The notes: generated by a model from the letters alone, not told the origin. A stretch of 64,000 bases of DNA from JBOFBH01 sp051657715 (GCA_051657715.1 JBOFLF010000064.1:310001-374000), one strand, 5' to 3'. Shown: positions 51,790-60,901, counted from the stretch's first letter. Program-made: numbers and translations.

Positions 51790-52796
51790 CCGCCACCCCC
51801 AGCGGCAACCGCACCGGCGGAGCCAGGCGGGGTGCGTCCTGAAGAGGTGCGGCCAGGCGCGGTGCCGGCAGGCGAGAGGTGGGCAGGCGGGTCAGCCTCG
51901 AAGACCCGTTGCAGCATGTGCCAGTCCTGCGGGTGCTCAGCAATCGCCGCGCTTAGCACGTCAGCGCACCGCTGGGTGACCGCCACCACGGCGTCCGGGG
52001 ACCGCCGGTCCAGGTCGGCAACCTCGACCGGGGTGAAGGCGATGACAATGCCATGTCGTGACGCCTTGCTCTGGGAAAGCCGCTCGTAGTGCACGGAGGC
52101 GACATACAGTGCCGCCCCGGTGCTCAAGGCCAGGGCCGCTGGCCCGGCAGCCAACCGCGCCGGATGCCCCAGCAGGTCGACCACGACACCCGAGCCGCCC
52201 AACGCGCGGTCGCTCACCAACGGCACGAACCCACCACCGCGTACCGTACGGATGAGATCGCGGAAGGTCTCCCCGCCGGCGCCGGCGGGCAAGATGCGGA
52301 TGCCGAGCCGCTCCCGGTACGCGACAAACCTGTCGAATAGCTCCTGCGGGCGTAGTCGTTCGGCCACGGTGGTCACCGGGGCCAACCGCAACCCCGACCA
52401 GGCTCCGGCGTGGTCCCAATTGCCAAGATGTCCCAGGAAGACCACGGCTCCCCGACCGCCGTCCAGAACCTCCTGCACCGGCTCGGCACCGATCACCCGC
52501 ACCGTCGCTTCGATCCGCTCTGGCGTCCAGTCCGGCAGCCGAAAGCTGTCGCACCAATAACGCGAGTACGAGCGCATCCCGGCACGGGACAGTGCGCGCA
52601 GCTCAGCCGGACCTGCTGTCGGGCGGGCTCGCCGGAGGTTGGCCTCCAGCTGCCGCACACCGCGACCGCGCCGCCACCAGGCCACGTCGGCAAAGACGTC
52701 GAACACCCGGTAGGCCACGATCTCCGGGAGCAGCCGCACCGAGCGCCACGCGACCGCGTACATGCCGAGCACCGCCCGCTCCCGCCACGCGCTCAT
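51786..52796 (-). CDS. patA: PIM acyltransferase (LpxL/HtrB family)
   Basis: Acylates the first mannose of PIM. The LPLAT-type His-Asp motif is in VFLGHLGNWDHAG, with LVSDRALGGSGVVVDLLG and GPAALALSTGAALY following. 336 residues with a Ser/Thr/Pro/Gly-rich C-terminal tail that is not expected to be conserved. Coupled by overlap to pimA and preceded by pgsA (63-nt gap). Confidence 0.92.
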   Translation of the reverse strand: MSAWRERAVLGMYAVAWRSVRLLPEIVAYRVFDVFADVAWWRRGRGVRQLEANLRRARPTAGPAELRALSRAGMRSYSRYWCDSFRLPDWTPERIEATVRVIGAEPVQEVLDGGRGAVVFLGHLGNWDHAGAWSGLRLAPVTTVAERLRPQELFDRFVAYRERLGIRILPAGAGGETFRDLIRTVRGGGFVPLVSDRALGGSGVVVDLLGHPARLAAGPAALALSTGAALYVASVHYERLSQSKASRHGIVIAFTPVEVADLDRRSPDAVVAVTQRCADVLSAAIAEHPQDWHMLQRVFEADPPAHLSPAGTAPGRTSSGRTPPGSAGAVAAGGGG

Positions 52797-52859
52797 GACC
52801 GACCTGCAGGCACCGTCGATGCTTGCGGCGCCGCGACGACCCAGCTGCGCTTCACCGGC

Positions 52860-53498
52860 TCACGCGCTCGTCGGCGGGGGTGGTGGCGCCGCGGCCAGGA
52901 GCGCCTGCTGGCGCACGGCCAGGATCCGCTGCACGACGGTCACCAGGCTGGCCGCGGCCAGCAGGCCCAGCACCACGGTCAGCACCGCGTCAGGCATCCC
53001 GAGACCCACGAACGCCGTCGTCACCAGTACCGCCACCAAGCGATCAGCCCGCTCGGCGATCCCCACGTTCGCGGTCATGCCGAGGCCCTCAGCTCGTGCT
53101 TTCGCGTACGACACCAGGCTACCCAGCACCAGGCAGGCCAGAGCCAGCACGGCGGTCAGCCGATCGTCACCGCCACCGGTGAACCACAACACGAGCGCGC
53201 CGAACACCGCCGCATCGCCGAACCGGTCCAAAGTCGAGTCCAGGTATGCCCCCCACGGCCCAGACGTCCCGGCGGCCCGAGCCATGATGCCGTCGACCGT
53301 GTCGCTGAACACGAAGGCGGTGACCACGATGGTTCCCCAGAACAGCTCCCCTCGGGGGTAGAACGCCATCGCGCCGCCTGCCACCCCGAGGGTGCCGATC
53401 ACGGTGACCACATCGGGGCTCACCCGCCACCGCAGCAACGCGTGCGCCACCGGGGTGAACAGCCGGGTGAAGAAGGCACGCGCGAAGCGGTTAAGCAC
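52860..53498 (-). CDS. pgsA: Phosphatidylinositol phosphate synthase
   Basis: CDP-alcohol phosphotransferase making phosphatidylinositol phosphate from CDP-diacylglycerol and inositol phosphate. The family signature DG..AR......G...D...D is seen in DTVDGIMARAAG and GAYLDSTLDRFGD. Several membrane helices. GTG at 53498 (MLNRFARAFFTRLFTP) is chosen; the frame is open to 53636 but the extension is unconserved. 212 residues. Position upstream of patA-pimA fits the actinobacterial PIM locus. Confidence 0.92.
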   Translation of the reverse strand: MLNRFARAFFTRLFTPVAHALLRWRVSPDVVTVIGTLGVAGGAMAFYPRGELFWGTIVVTAFVFSDTVDGIMARAAGTSGPWGAYLDSTLDRFGDAAVFGALVLWFTGGGDDRLTAVLALACLVLGSLVSYAKARAEGLGMTANVGIAERADRLVAVLVTTAFVGLGMPDAVLTVVLGLLAAASLVTVVQRILAVRQQALLAAAPPPPPTSA

Positions 53499-53608
53499 CG
53501 GCTCAGGGTAGTGCCGCGCCGATCGACCGCTACCAGTGGCCAAAGCCAGCCGCCGCCAGACCGCTGGTACCAGGGTCGAAGCTGCCAAGAGGTGCCACCG
53601 ATGCCCTC

Positions 53609-53648
53609 CTGTCCACGACCACGTCACCCTGTCCACAACCGCGTCACC
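53609..53648. repeat. 20-bp imperfect tandem duplication upstream of pgsA
   Basis: Two adjacent 20-bp units (CTGTCCACGACCACGTCACC and a copy with two substitutions) lie in the 192-nt gap between the HIT gene and pgsA. No function is apparent. Confidence 0.7.
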
Positions 53649-53690
53649 CGGGCTGCCGCGTCACCCGAGCGTCGCTATCCCGAGGCCGTG

Positions 53691-54320
53691 CTACCGGGGC
53701 CAGGCGTCGGCGAGTCGTTGCCGGGTTTCACCGAGCAAGACCGGGACCGCCTTGGTACGGGCCACGATCGGCAGGAAGTTGCTGTCCCCTGCCCACCGCG
53801 GGACGACGTGCTGGTGCAGGTGGGCAGCGATCCCAGCCCCAGCCACCGCCCCCTGATTCATCCCCAGGTTGAAGCCGCGCGGCCCGGCTGCCGCACTCAG
53901 CGCCCGGATGGCCTGCTGGGTGAGCATGGCGACCTCGCCGGTCTCCTCGTCGGTCAGGTCGACGTAGTCGGACACATGCCGATACGGACACACCAACATG
54001 TGACCGGGGCTATACGGATACAGATTCAGGACCACATACGCGACGGTGCCGCGGTGCACGATCAGGGCGTCCGCGTCCTGCCGACTTGGCGCCTGGCAGA
54101 ACGGGCACTCGTTCGCCGTGTCATCGGCTGGCTTGCCCCCGTCGATGTAAACCATCCGGTGGGGGGTCCACAACCGCTCGAAACCGTCCGGGTCGCCGGG
54201 CAACCCGGTTGCCGCCTCGACGCCGGCGGCTGGCACGACCGTCCCGGGCTGCGGGCCCCCTGTCTTGGAGCCGCCTGTCTCAGAGCTGGCCCGCTCGGTC
54301 TGGTCATCCGATGCGGTCAC
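53691..54320 (-). CDS. HIT-family hydrolase/phosphorylase
   Basis: Nucleotide-binding HIT protein. Motif HLHQHVVPRW near residue 167 and the paired CPFCQAPSRQDADALIVHRG Zn-type segment. In mycobacteria the homologue at this locus (Rv2613c) is an Ap4A phosphorylase; the same activity is plausible here. 209 residues including an N-terminal disordered 45. The GTG start overlaps the thrS stop. Confidence 0.92.
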   Translation of the reverse strand: MTASDDQTERASSETGGSKTGGPQPGTVVPAAGVEAATGLPGDPDGFERLWTPHRMVYIDGGKPADDTANECPFCQAPSRQDADALIVHRGTVAYVVLNLYPYSPGHMLVCPYRHVSDYVDLTDEETGEVAMLTQQAIRALSAAAGPRGFNLGMNQGAVAGAGIAAHLHQHVVPRWAGDSNFLPIVARTKAVPVLLGETRQRLADAWPR

Positions 54321-56338
54321 GACGTGGTGGCCCGGGTCCGCACGGCGGCCACCACCTCCGCGACTGCGTCGGTCACCGGCACCCCGTTCTTCTGGCTGCC
54401 GTCCCGGTACCGGAACGACACCGCGCCAGCCGCGACGTCGTCGTCGCCAGCGATCACCATGAGCGGGACCTTGGCCTGCTGGGCGTTCCGGATCTTCTTG
54501 CCGAACCGGTCCCCCGAGGTGTCGATCTCGACCCGGACCCGGCTACGCCGGAGCTGGTCCGCGACATCCGTGAGGTAGGGCACGTGGTGGTCGGCGACTG
54601 GGATGGCCACCACCTGGACCGGCGCCAACCATGCCGGCAATGCCCCTGCATGGTGCTCCAGCAGCACGCCGAAGAAGCGCTCGATCGAGCCGAACAACGC
54701 CCGGTGGATCATGACCGGCCGCTTCCGGGTTCCGTCGGCGGCCTGGTACTCCAGGCCGAAGCGCTCGGGCAGGTTGAAGTCCAGTTGGATGGTCGACATC
54801 TGCCACGTGCGGCCGATGGCGTCCCGCGCCTGCACGGAGATCTTGGGGCCGTAAAACGCTGCGCCCCCCGGGTCCGGAACCAGCTCCAGGCCGGATTCGG
54901 CGGCGACCCGGCGCAACGTCTCCGTGGCGACGTCCCACACCTCGTCCGAGCCCAGGTACTTGTCCGGATCCTTGGTGGACAGCTCGAGGTAGAAATCGTC
55001 CAACCCGTAGTCCCGCAACAGGTTCAGCACAAAGCCGAGGGTGTTGCGCAGCTCGTCCTCGACCTGATCCTCGGTCACATACAGGTGCGCGTCGTCTTGG
55101 GTCATCCCGCGCACCCGGGTCAACCCGTGCACAACGCCGGACTTCTCGTACCGGTACACCGTGCCGAACTCGAACAGCCGCAGCGGCAGCTCCCGGTAGG
55201 ACCGTCCCCGAGACCGGTACACCAAGCAGTGCATCGGGCAGTTCATCGGCTTGAGGTAGTAGTCCTGTCCCGGCTTGCGCACCACGCCGTCCGGGGTCAG
55301 CTCCGCGTCCAGGTGCATGGGCGGGTACATGCCGTCGGCGAACCAGTCCAGGTGCCCGGAGGTCTCGAACAACCGGGCCTTGGTGATGTGCGGGCTGTAG
55401 ACGAACTCGTAGCCCTCCTCCTCGTGCCGACGGCGGGCGTAGTCCTCCATCTCCCGGCGCACCACGCCGCCGCGAGGGTGGAACACCGCCAGCCCCGAAC
55501 CGATCTCGTCGGGAAAGGAGAACAGGTCCAGCTCCGCGCCGAGCCGGCGGTGGTCCCGACGCTCGGCCTCGGCCAACCGGTCCAGGTAGGTGCGCAGCGC
55601 GTCCTTGGACGGCCAGGCGGTGCCGTAGATCCGTTGCAGCTGGGGGTTGCGCTCGCTGCCCCGCCAGTACGCCGCCGCGGTACGCATCAGCCGGTAAGCG
55701 TTCCCGATCAGCTTGGTGCTCGGCAGGTGTGGACCGCGGCACAGGTCCTTCCACACGACCGAGCCGTCCCGGCGCACATTGTCGTAGATCGTCAGCTCGC
55801 CGGCCCCGACCTCCGCGGACGCACCCTCGGTGACGTCCGCGTCGGCGCTGCCCTTGAGGTCGACCAGCTCGAGCTTGTACGGCTCGTCAGCGAGCTCGGC
55901 ACGCGCCTCGTCGTCGGTGATCACCCGGCGCACGAAGGTCTGCCCCTCGTTGATGATCCGCTGCATGGCTCGTCCCAACCCGTCGAGGTCGTCAGGGGTG
56001 AACGGGGTGGAGACGTCGAAGTCGTAGTAGAAACCATCCCGCACCGGCGGCCCGATGCCGAGTCGGGCGCGCGGATTCAGCTGCTGCACCGCTTGCGCCA
56101 ACACATGCGCGGTGGAATGGCGGAGCACTGCTAACCCGTCCTCGCTGTCGAGCGTGACCGGCTCGACGACGTCGCCTTCGGCCAGCACGTGCGCCAGATC
56201 ACGCAGCTGGTCACCGACTCGCGCCACCACCACCGCGTCGGGTCCGGTCGTCCGCCCACCCAGCACCTCGCCGGCCGTCGTCCCAGTCGGCACCGATCGC
56301 GTGTTGCCGGCGATGGACACGGTGATCTGCGGCGACAC
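54317..56338 (-). CDS. thrS: Threonyl-tRNA synthetase
   Basis: Class IIa synthetase, 673 residues. N-terminal TGS (ITVSIAGNTRSVPTGTTAGE), editing domain (HSTAHVLAQAVQQLNP; core zinc site), catalytic core (MNCPMHCLVYRSRGRSYREL; LTRVRGMTQDDAHLYV; HRALFGSIERFFGVLLEHHAG) and anticodon domain. GTG at 56338 has a perfect AGGAGG 6 nt upstream. A structured leader lies upstream (56386-56441). The 3' end overlaps the HIT gene. Confidence 0.97.
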   Translation of the reverse strand: MSPQITVSIAGNTRSVPTGTTAGEVLGGRTTGPDAVVVARVGDQLRDLAHVLAEGDVVEPVTLDSEDGLAVLRHSTAHVLAQAVQQLNPRARLGIGPPVRDGFYYDFDVSTPFTPDDLDGLGRAMQRIINEGQTFVRRVITDDEARAELADEPYKLELVDLKGSADADVTEGASAEVGAGELTIYDNVRRDGSVVWKDLCRGPHLPSTKLIGNAYRLMRTAAAYWRGSERNPQLQRIYGTAWPSKDALRTYLDRLAEAERRDHRRLGAELDLFSFPDEIGSGLAVFHPRGGVVRREMEDYARRRHEEEGYEFVYSPHITKARLFETSGHLDWFADGMYPPMHLDAELTPDGVVRKPGQDYYLKPMNCPMHCLVYRSRGRSYRELPLRLFEFGTVYRYEKSGVVHGLTRVRGMTQDDAHLYVTEDQVEDELRNTLGFVLNLLRDYGLDDFYLELSTKDPDKYLGSDEVWDVATETLRRVAAESGLELVPDPGGAAFYGPKISVQARDAIGRTWQMSTIQLDFNLPERFGLEYQAADGTRKRPVMIHRALFGSIERFFGVLLEHHAGALPAWLAPVQVVAIPVADHHVPYLTDVADQLRRSRVRVEIDTSGDRFGKKIRNAQQAKVPLMVIAGDDDVAAGAVSFRYRDGSQKNGVPVTDAVAEVVAAVRTRATTS

Positions 56339-56385
56339 GAAAAACCTCCTGAGCAGGGGTGCCGCCCGACGGGCGCGGTCCCAGC

Positions 56386-56441
56386 GATCGTATCGACGGG
56401 GTATCCGTCGATCGATTCGGCCAGACGGATCGTATCGACGG
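56386..56441 (-). promoter_or_regulatory. Structured thrS leader: hairpin and 14-bp direct repeats
   Basis: Between the MOSC gene and thrS (164 nt), a hairpin spans 56387-56416: ATCG-(t)-ATCGACGG - ggtat - CCGTCGATCGAT, twelve pairs with one bulged base. A 14-bp direct repeat GATCGTATCGACGG occurs at 56386-56399 and 56428-56441. It may be an operator or a leader control element for thrS; it lacks features of a T-box. Confidence 0.5.
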
Positions 56442-56502
56442 CGTTGCGCACGGCGACGTCCCACAAGGACGAGTAGAAGAGAGACGTCTGGCGCCGTCGA
56501 CG

Positions 56503-57147
56503 TCATACCAGCTCGACGACGTCCTCTACGTTCACCGTGCCTGGTCGTACGACGTCCGCGTACACCCCCAGGCAATGCCGTGGCTCGCGAGCCACCTGCA
56601 GGACCACCTCGCCGATGGCGACCTGTCGGCCGACCCAGGTGGTCTCCAGCCATGACACGTCGTCGAGGTCGACCGTCAGGTTCGCTCGAGGATCCTCGAC
56701 ATCGCAGGCTCGCAGCGAGTCTTCGCCAGGAGCGGTAGCGGCCTCGACGGCCTGCCTGCTCACCAGATGCACCGGAGCACTCTCGGGGAGCGACTGCCGC
56801 TCCATCTTTTCCAGTCGGACGGCTTGACCGACCAGAGCGGACAACGCTGCGTCCGCGCTCGCCGCGCGGACCGCCAGCTCGGCATCCGGCAGCCACAAGT
56901 GCGGCCCGTCCGGGGACAACTCAGCCACCCGCACTTCGCGTAGTCGAGGTGCTTGACGTGCCGTCACCACAGCTCCGGCCTCACCCACGACGGCCCAGCC
57001 GCGGTCATGTTCCACGCCGTCGGAGAGGATGCGCACGTGAGGAACGTCGATGGCGTCCATTGACTTGACCGGGAAGGTACGAGCTTGCACGACATGGCCG
57101 ACCCGTCCGGTCAGCACTGCTGGTACTCCTAGGTCAGCGTGGCTCAT
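56503..57147 (-). CDS. MOSC-domain protein
   Basis: A 214-residue MOSC (molybdenum cofactor sulfurase C-terminal) protein with an N-terminal beta-barrel (VGHVVQARTFPVKSMDAIDV) and the conserved C-terminal Cys region REPRHCLGVYADV. MOSC proteins handle sulfur or molybdopterin-linked thiols; the donor and acceptor here are unknown. ATG at 57147 is chosen; the longer frame upstream translates the tRNA-Val gene and is rejected. Confidence 0.85.
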   Translation of the reverse strand: MSHADLGVPAVLTGRVGHVVQARTFPVKSMDAIDVPHVRILSDGVEHDRGWAVVGEAGAVVTARQAPRLREVRVAELSPDGPHLWLPDAELAVRAASADAALSALVGQAVRLEKMERQSLPESAPVHLVSRQAVEAATAPGEDSLRACDVEDPRANLTVDLDDVSWLETTWVGRQVAIGEVVLQVAREPRHCLGVYADVVRPGTVNVEDVVELV

Positions 57148-57215
57148 CCGTAGCCTTTGCCTGGAAGGATCACTGGCCGTGCGGCTCCTGGAAACCCCGG
57201 GACCACGCGACACGG

Positions 57216-57287
57216 TGGGCGATACTGGGTTCGAACCAGTGACCTCCTCGGTGTGAACGAGGCGCTCTACCACTGAGCCAATCGCCC
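57216..57287 (-). tRNA. tRNA-Val(CAC)
   Basis: Acceptor stem GGGCGAT/ATCGCCC, anticodon arm CCTCG-TTCACAC-CGAGG giving anticodon CAC, T arm with GGTTCGAACC. 72 nt, discriminator A, 3' CCA not encoded. Confidence 0.93.
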
Positions 57288-57337
57288 TTTGCGACCACTC
57301 TAGCGGACCTAGAGACCTGCTCGATCCGCCGTGATGG

Positions 57338-57790
57338 TCACCCCAACCCGGGGACGCGCACCAAGGCGTTACGCGCCTGATCGGGTAGCCAGCCCGGGAC
57401 GCCCCATGCGAGCAACAAGAGGTAGAAGGCGAGCAACACGAACGCCGCCGTCAGCACCACACCGGCCCACCGCACCCATGGCGGCTGCCTTCGTGACCAC
57501 TGCGCAATCCGCCGAGCCTGCGCTTTGACCCGCTCCAGCAGCCGCGCCGCCCAGTCGAACTCACTGGCCAGGACCGCCAGGCCGACCAGGGCCAGAGGGA
57601 TCCCGCCCGGCCCGGGCAGTGGCCCGGTCACCACCGCGAGAAGGATCAGCGCCACCCCGACCAGAGCGACGGCGCTCCGATAGAGCCGGCGAGTCGTGGG
57701 TTTTCGCTTGAGCCGTGCTCGCCAGGCCCACCGGTCCTCGTTGGCGTCGACCAGGACGCTGTGCTGCGAGTCGTCACGTTGGTTGTCCAC
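57338..57790 (-). CDS. PGPGW-type membrane protein (TIGR02611-like)
   Basis: A 150-residue protein with two membrane segments: SAVALVGVALILLAVVTGPL running into GPLPGPGGIPLALVGLAVLA, then WAGVVLTAAFVLLAFYLLLL. The PGPG loop is the family hallmark. N-terminus is polar and cytoplasmic. Function unknown. It is divergent from ssgB, as is common in actinomycetes. Confidence 0.87.
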   Translation of the reverse strand: MDNQRDDSQHSVLVDANEDRWAWRARLKRKPTTRRLYRSAVALVGVALILLAVVTGPLPGPGGIPLALVGLAVLASEFDWAARLLERVKAQARRIAQWSRRQPPWVRWAGVVLTAAFVLLAFYLLLLAWGVPGWLPDQARNALVRVPGLG

Positions 57791-58039
57791 CCTGTGGTCT
57801 CCCGCGGTCTGAAGCCGGTCGGGTGCGGAGGGCGGGTGCCGCGCGACGGCGGCGACGCTCCCGAGTGGTCACGACCAGGGTAGCGACCACAGCCAAGCGC
57901 TTCGAGCGCGGACAACTCGGCACCTGGGTTCCGACAAACCGGACGACATTTGATAGATTTCGGGCCAGGGGGTTTGCTTTTCCGTTGTGATCGGCATGCT
58001 CATGGGTGTCCGGGCATCAGCCCCTCGGAGGAGGACACC

Positions 58040-58462
58040 ATGGTGGAACCCCCGTTGTCCGTTATGGACGACTTGCACGTACGACTGGTCGCCCCAGGAT
58101 TACGGGAACTAGCGATTACCGCCACGCTGCAGTACGACACCAGCGATCCATTTGCGGTGCGGGCTACGTTCCACGCCGGCACTGATGCGATCTCCTGGGT
58201 GCTCGGCCGAGACCTTCTCGCGGACGGCCTGATGACCGCGCACGGCGACGGTGACGTCCGAGTCTGGCCGATCACCGAGGCTGACCACTCCATGGTCATG
58301 TTGGAGCTGACGTCACCGGACGGCCGGGCCGTCCTTGCCGCGGACGCCGCCGAGCTCGAGACGTTCCTAGCCCGGACCTACGACGCTGTGCCTCTCGGTT
58401 ATGAGAGCGATCACATCGACATGGACACTGCGCTGACCGATCTGCTCGGCGGGAGCCGCTGA
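58040..58462 (+). CDS. ssgB: SsgA-like protein, probable SsgB
   Basis: Actinomycete-specific SALP protein that in Streptomyces recruits FtsZ for sporulation septation. 140 residues with LVAPGLRELAITATLQYDTS, DPFAVRATFHAGTDAISWVLGRDLL, GDVRVWPI and a C-terminal RTYDAVPLGYESDHIDMDTA. ATG at 58040 has GGAGGA upstream. SsgB is the family member conserved beside the thrS/PIM block, which supports ssgB over ssgA. A region rich in A/T lies upstream (57940-57990), perhaps the promoter. Confidence 0.88.
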   Translation: MVEPPLSVMDDLHVRLVAPGLRELAITATLQYDTSDPFAVRATFHAGTDAISWVLGRDLLADGLMTAHGDGDVRVWPITEADHSMVMLELTSPDGRAVLAADAAELETFLARTYDAVPLGYESDHIDMDTALTDLLGGSR

Positions 58463-58522
58463 CCCACCCCGTTCGCCAGCGGTCGGCCCCGGGCGTTGCA
58501 AACGCTCCTCGGACAGCCAAAC

Positions 58523-59374
58523 TCATGGGTCCAGATCGGCGGCGGCCCTATTGGTGAACAGCGCGGCAGCTCGGCGGCCGAGTAGGCCTATGGCAAGCCG
58601 ACGACCGTCCACGGCATGCACCGACTGGACATCTCGGGTGGAAGACGTGAGCAGCACCTCGTCCGCATCCTGCAGAACGCTGAGCGGGATATCGCGCTCG
58701 ATGACCGGGTGGCCGGCATCTGCCGACCACTCCAGCACCAGTTCGCGGGTGACACCTGCCAGGCAGCCTGATGCCAACGGTGGGGTCACCAACTCACCGT
58801 CGAGGGCGACGATCACGTTAGAGCCCGTGCCCTCGCACAACCGGGCCCGGGTATTGCCGAAGAGCGCCTCCGTCGCACCTCGCTCACGGGCATAGGCCAG
58901 CGCCACCACGTTGTCCGCATAGGAGGTGGTCTTCAGCCCGGCAACAGCACTGCGCTCGTTGCGCACCCATGGCACCGCGACCACCGCGGTCGAGGCCGGC
59001 AGGCGCTCGTACGGCGCCGCCAGCACGATAGCCGTCGCAGCTGCCGTTCCTCGGTTGGATCCCAGCGGCCCTGGGCCGCCAGTCACGGTGATCCGCAGTC
59101 TCCCGAGCGCCATTGAGCTACCGGCGAGGACCGTGCGGATACCGTCGTGAACGCGGTCCAGATCAGGTTCGGCGAGCCCGAGCCCGAGCGCGGAGCGGAC
59201 CAGCCGCCGCAGGTGTCGAGTAAGGGCGAAGGGGACGCCATCCACGACCTTGAGCGTCTCGAAGACCCCGTTCCCCACCGTGATCCCGTGGTCGTCCGCC
59301 CGGATGGCCGGCTCTCCGGGTTGGATCACCCTCCCGTCGACCCAGGCGTGGATCTCGGCCACCTCGTGTCGCAC
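58523..59374 (-). CDS. Class IV aminotransferase, aminodeoxychorismate-lyase-like
   Basis: PLP enzyme of the BCAT/ADC lyase fold. WVDGRVIQPGEPAIRADDHGITVGNGVFETL start, PLP lysine in LKTTSYADNVVALAYA, and EALFGNTRARLCEGTGSNVI. It may be aminodeoxychorismate lyase (PabC, folate) or a D-amino acid/branched-chain aminotransferase; context does not decide, and pabB is not in the window. GTG at 59374 has GGAGG 4 nt upstream. 283 residues, convergent with ssgB. Confidence 0.88.
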   Translation of the reverse strand: MRHEVAEIHAWVDGRVIQPGEPAIRADDHGITVGNGVFETLKVVDGVPFALTRHLRRLVRSALGLGLAEPDLDRVHDGIRTVLAGSSMALGRLRITVTGGPGPLGSNRGTAAATAIVLAAPYERLPASTAVVAVPWVRNERSAVAGLKTTSYADNVVALAYARERGATEALFGNTRARLCEGTGSNVIVALDGELVTPPLASGCLAGVTRELVLEWSADAGHPVIERDIPLSVLQDADEVLLTSSTRDVQSVHAVDGRRLAIGLLGRRAAALFTNRAAADLDP

Positions 59375-59438
59375 CGCGCCTCCTCGCTTCAGGCGTCTGC
59401 TGCCGGCCGTCGCCACTGTAGGCCGCAGCGATTGCTGG

Positions 59439-60305
59439 TCAGCCGAGTGCGATGTCGGCCATTGACGTGAGGCGGCGCCAGCCGGCACGAACGGTCGAAC
59501 CGACGGCCGCTCTGCCCTCGGGTTGGTAGCGGTCCGCGGCCGGCAGCGCACCCAAGCCCAGGCCGGTGATGGCACCGACATCTGAAACCGGGATTTGGAA
59601 CGTCTGGAACGGGCCGAGCTCAAGAACGTGCGCCATCGCCTGAGGATCCAGAGGCGTCTGTGCGTCTGTGGCCAAGACGGCGCCCAGCAAGGCCGACTGA
59701 TCCAGCATGTACGCGGTGGTGGCCAGCACGCCCTGGCGGTTCCACGCGGCGATCTTCCAGAATTGCCGTGGCAGCTGGATGCCTCGGTACGGCGGGTCGT
59801 CAGACGCCAGCACGGGTGCGGTCAGCACCACCAGCCGAGCGTCCTCGGCGTCCGCGGCGCCAAGCAGGTAGTCCTCCAGGCCGAGCCACAGGTGCGGGCT
59901 CTGGTTGAATCCCGACGCTTGCGGAGCGGCGTTCGGGTAGACGAACGTGTCCTGATTGGCCTGTGCGGCCACGCCCGGCGTGCCCCAGACCGGATCGCGG
60001 CGGCGAACCAGATGCCCACGGTCCAGGTCGTTGTCCGCGTACACCTCCTCTCCCGCTTGGTCAGCTGCGGGCAGCCGGGGGTCGAGCCGCCACTCGTCCA
60101 CCCGCTCCAGATCGCGCAGCGCGGCACCGTTGAGGTCGACCGCAGTGGCGATGGCAAGGCGCCGTGCCCTAGCCAGCAGCACCGTGAAATGGGTGTAGTC
60201 GAGACGGGCGACCGAACCCGCGCTGTCAGGAGGGCCGGGCAACGGGACGATGAGCGCTCCCGACCCGAGAAACTCTAGATCGTGACCACCGCCGTCCCAC
60301 GACAA
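59439..60305 (-). CDS. DNA/RNA non-specific endonuclease (NUC1 type)
   Basis: Putative beta-beta-alpha-metal nuclease. The catalytic DRGH motif is DRGHLVRRRDPVWG near residue 97, with the metal-ligand Asn region in PNAAPQASGFNQS. 288 residues, no signal peptide seen, so export or intracellular action is uncertain. The start codon TTG at 60305 is weak; no ribosome binding site is clear, so the N-terminus could differ. It is separate from its neighbours and next to a lipoprotein and ORFan region. Target is unknown. Confidence 0.78.
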   Translation of the reverse strand: MSWDGGGHDLEFLGSGALIVPLPGPPDSAGSVARLDYTHFTVLLARARRLAIATAVDLNGAALRDLERVDEWRLDPRLPAADQAGEEVYADNDLDRGHLVRRRDPVWGTPGVAAQANQDTFVYPNAAPQASGFNQSPHLWLGLEDYLLGAADAEDARLVVLTAPVLASDDPPYRGIQLPRQFWKIAAWNRQGVLATTAYMLDQSALLGAVLATDAQTPLDPQAMAHVLELGPFQTFQIPVSDVGAITGLGLGALPAADRYQPEGRAAVGSTVRAGWRRLTSMADIALG

Positions 60306-60307
60306 GG

Positions 60308-60451
60308 TTATGCCTGACGACGAGTCGGCATCGTGACCGGCGCATTCCGCACGATCACCGTCCGTTCGTCAACCACCTCGATCCGTTTGGGGTCGTCGGT
60401 CATGGCCAGCGCACGCGTCCACACTTGCGGTTCTACTCGCAACACCGACAC
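60308..60451 (-). CDS. Possible small protein
   Basis: A 47-residue frame from GTG at 60451 (or 31 residues from ATG at 60403, MTDDPKRIEVVDERTVIVRN) just upstream of the nuclease on the same strand. Codon use looks coding-like, but I recognise no family and see no strong ribosome binding site. Confidence 0.35.
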   Translation of the reverse strand: MSVLRVEPQVWTRALAMTDDPKRIEVVDERTVIVRNAPVTMPTRRQA

Positions 60452-60755
60452 CGGACTAGATGATCTTTTCGCCACGAGGCCAGGCTACTGACAGATTGAC
60501 CAAGCTGGAACGGGGCGCGCTGAACCGCGCCTCCAGCACTCGCCCTGGTCGCACCCTCAGTCCTCGTGCTCCCTTGATTTTCCGGTACCGCCTTTACCCG
60601 GATGAGACGTCACGCAGGCGTACGAGCGATTCATCGGCCGGCGGGGGGCGGGCGGCCCGGAGGCGGTGATCTGCGTCAGATCGTCATTGAGCACACGTGA
60701 GTTCTGTCCATCGCGCGGAATAGAGAAGTGAACCCACGTAGTATCCGCCAGCGTT

Positions 60756-60783
60756 ATTACCCGCCCGACATTACCCGCCCGAC
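60756..60783. repeat. Exact 14-bp tandem duplication
   Basis: ATTACCCGCCCGAC occurs twice head to tail in the non-coding stretch between the nuclease and the lipoprotein gene. Confidence 0.88.
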
Positions 60784-60857
60784 CGAATACCCTGGCTACT
60801 TCTGGAATTACTGAAGAATGGGATGGAATCCATCAGCCTGCACCGGCAATTGGCACC

Positions 60858-60901
60858 GCAGCCCGGCAGCCCGGCAGCCCGGCAGCCCGGCAGCCCGGCA
60901 G
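60858..60901. repeat. 8-bp tandem repeat, about 5.5 copies
   Basis: GCAGCCCG is repeated five times and then partially, ending 16 nt before the lipoprotein stop codon. The number of copies may vary between strains. Confidence 0.88.

Noticed and set aside
54086..56134. 682-residue open frame on the plus strand inside thrS
   Set aside because: Antisense frame of thrS caused by high GC with few stops; no recognisable protein features.
56339..56502. T-box riboswitch upstream of thrS
   Set aside because: No T-box consensus sequence or specifier loop is recognisable; only an ordinary hairpin and direct repeats are seen.
57148..57273. N-terminal extension of the MOSC protein
   Set aside because: The extension translates the tRNA-Val gene, so the start at 57147 is preferred.
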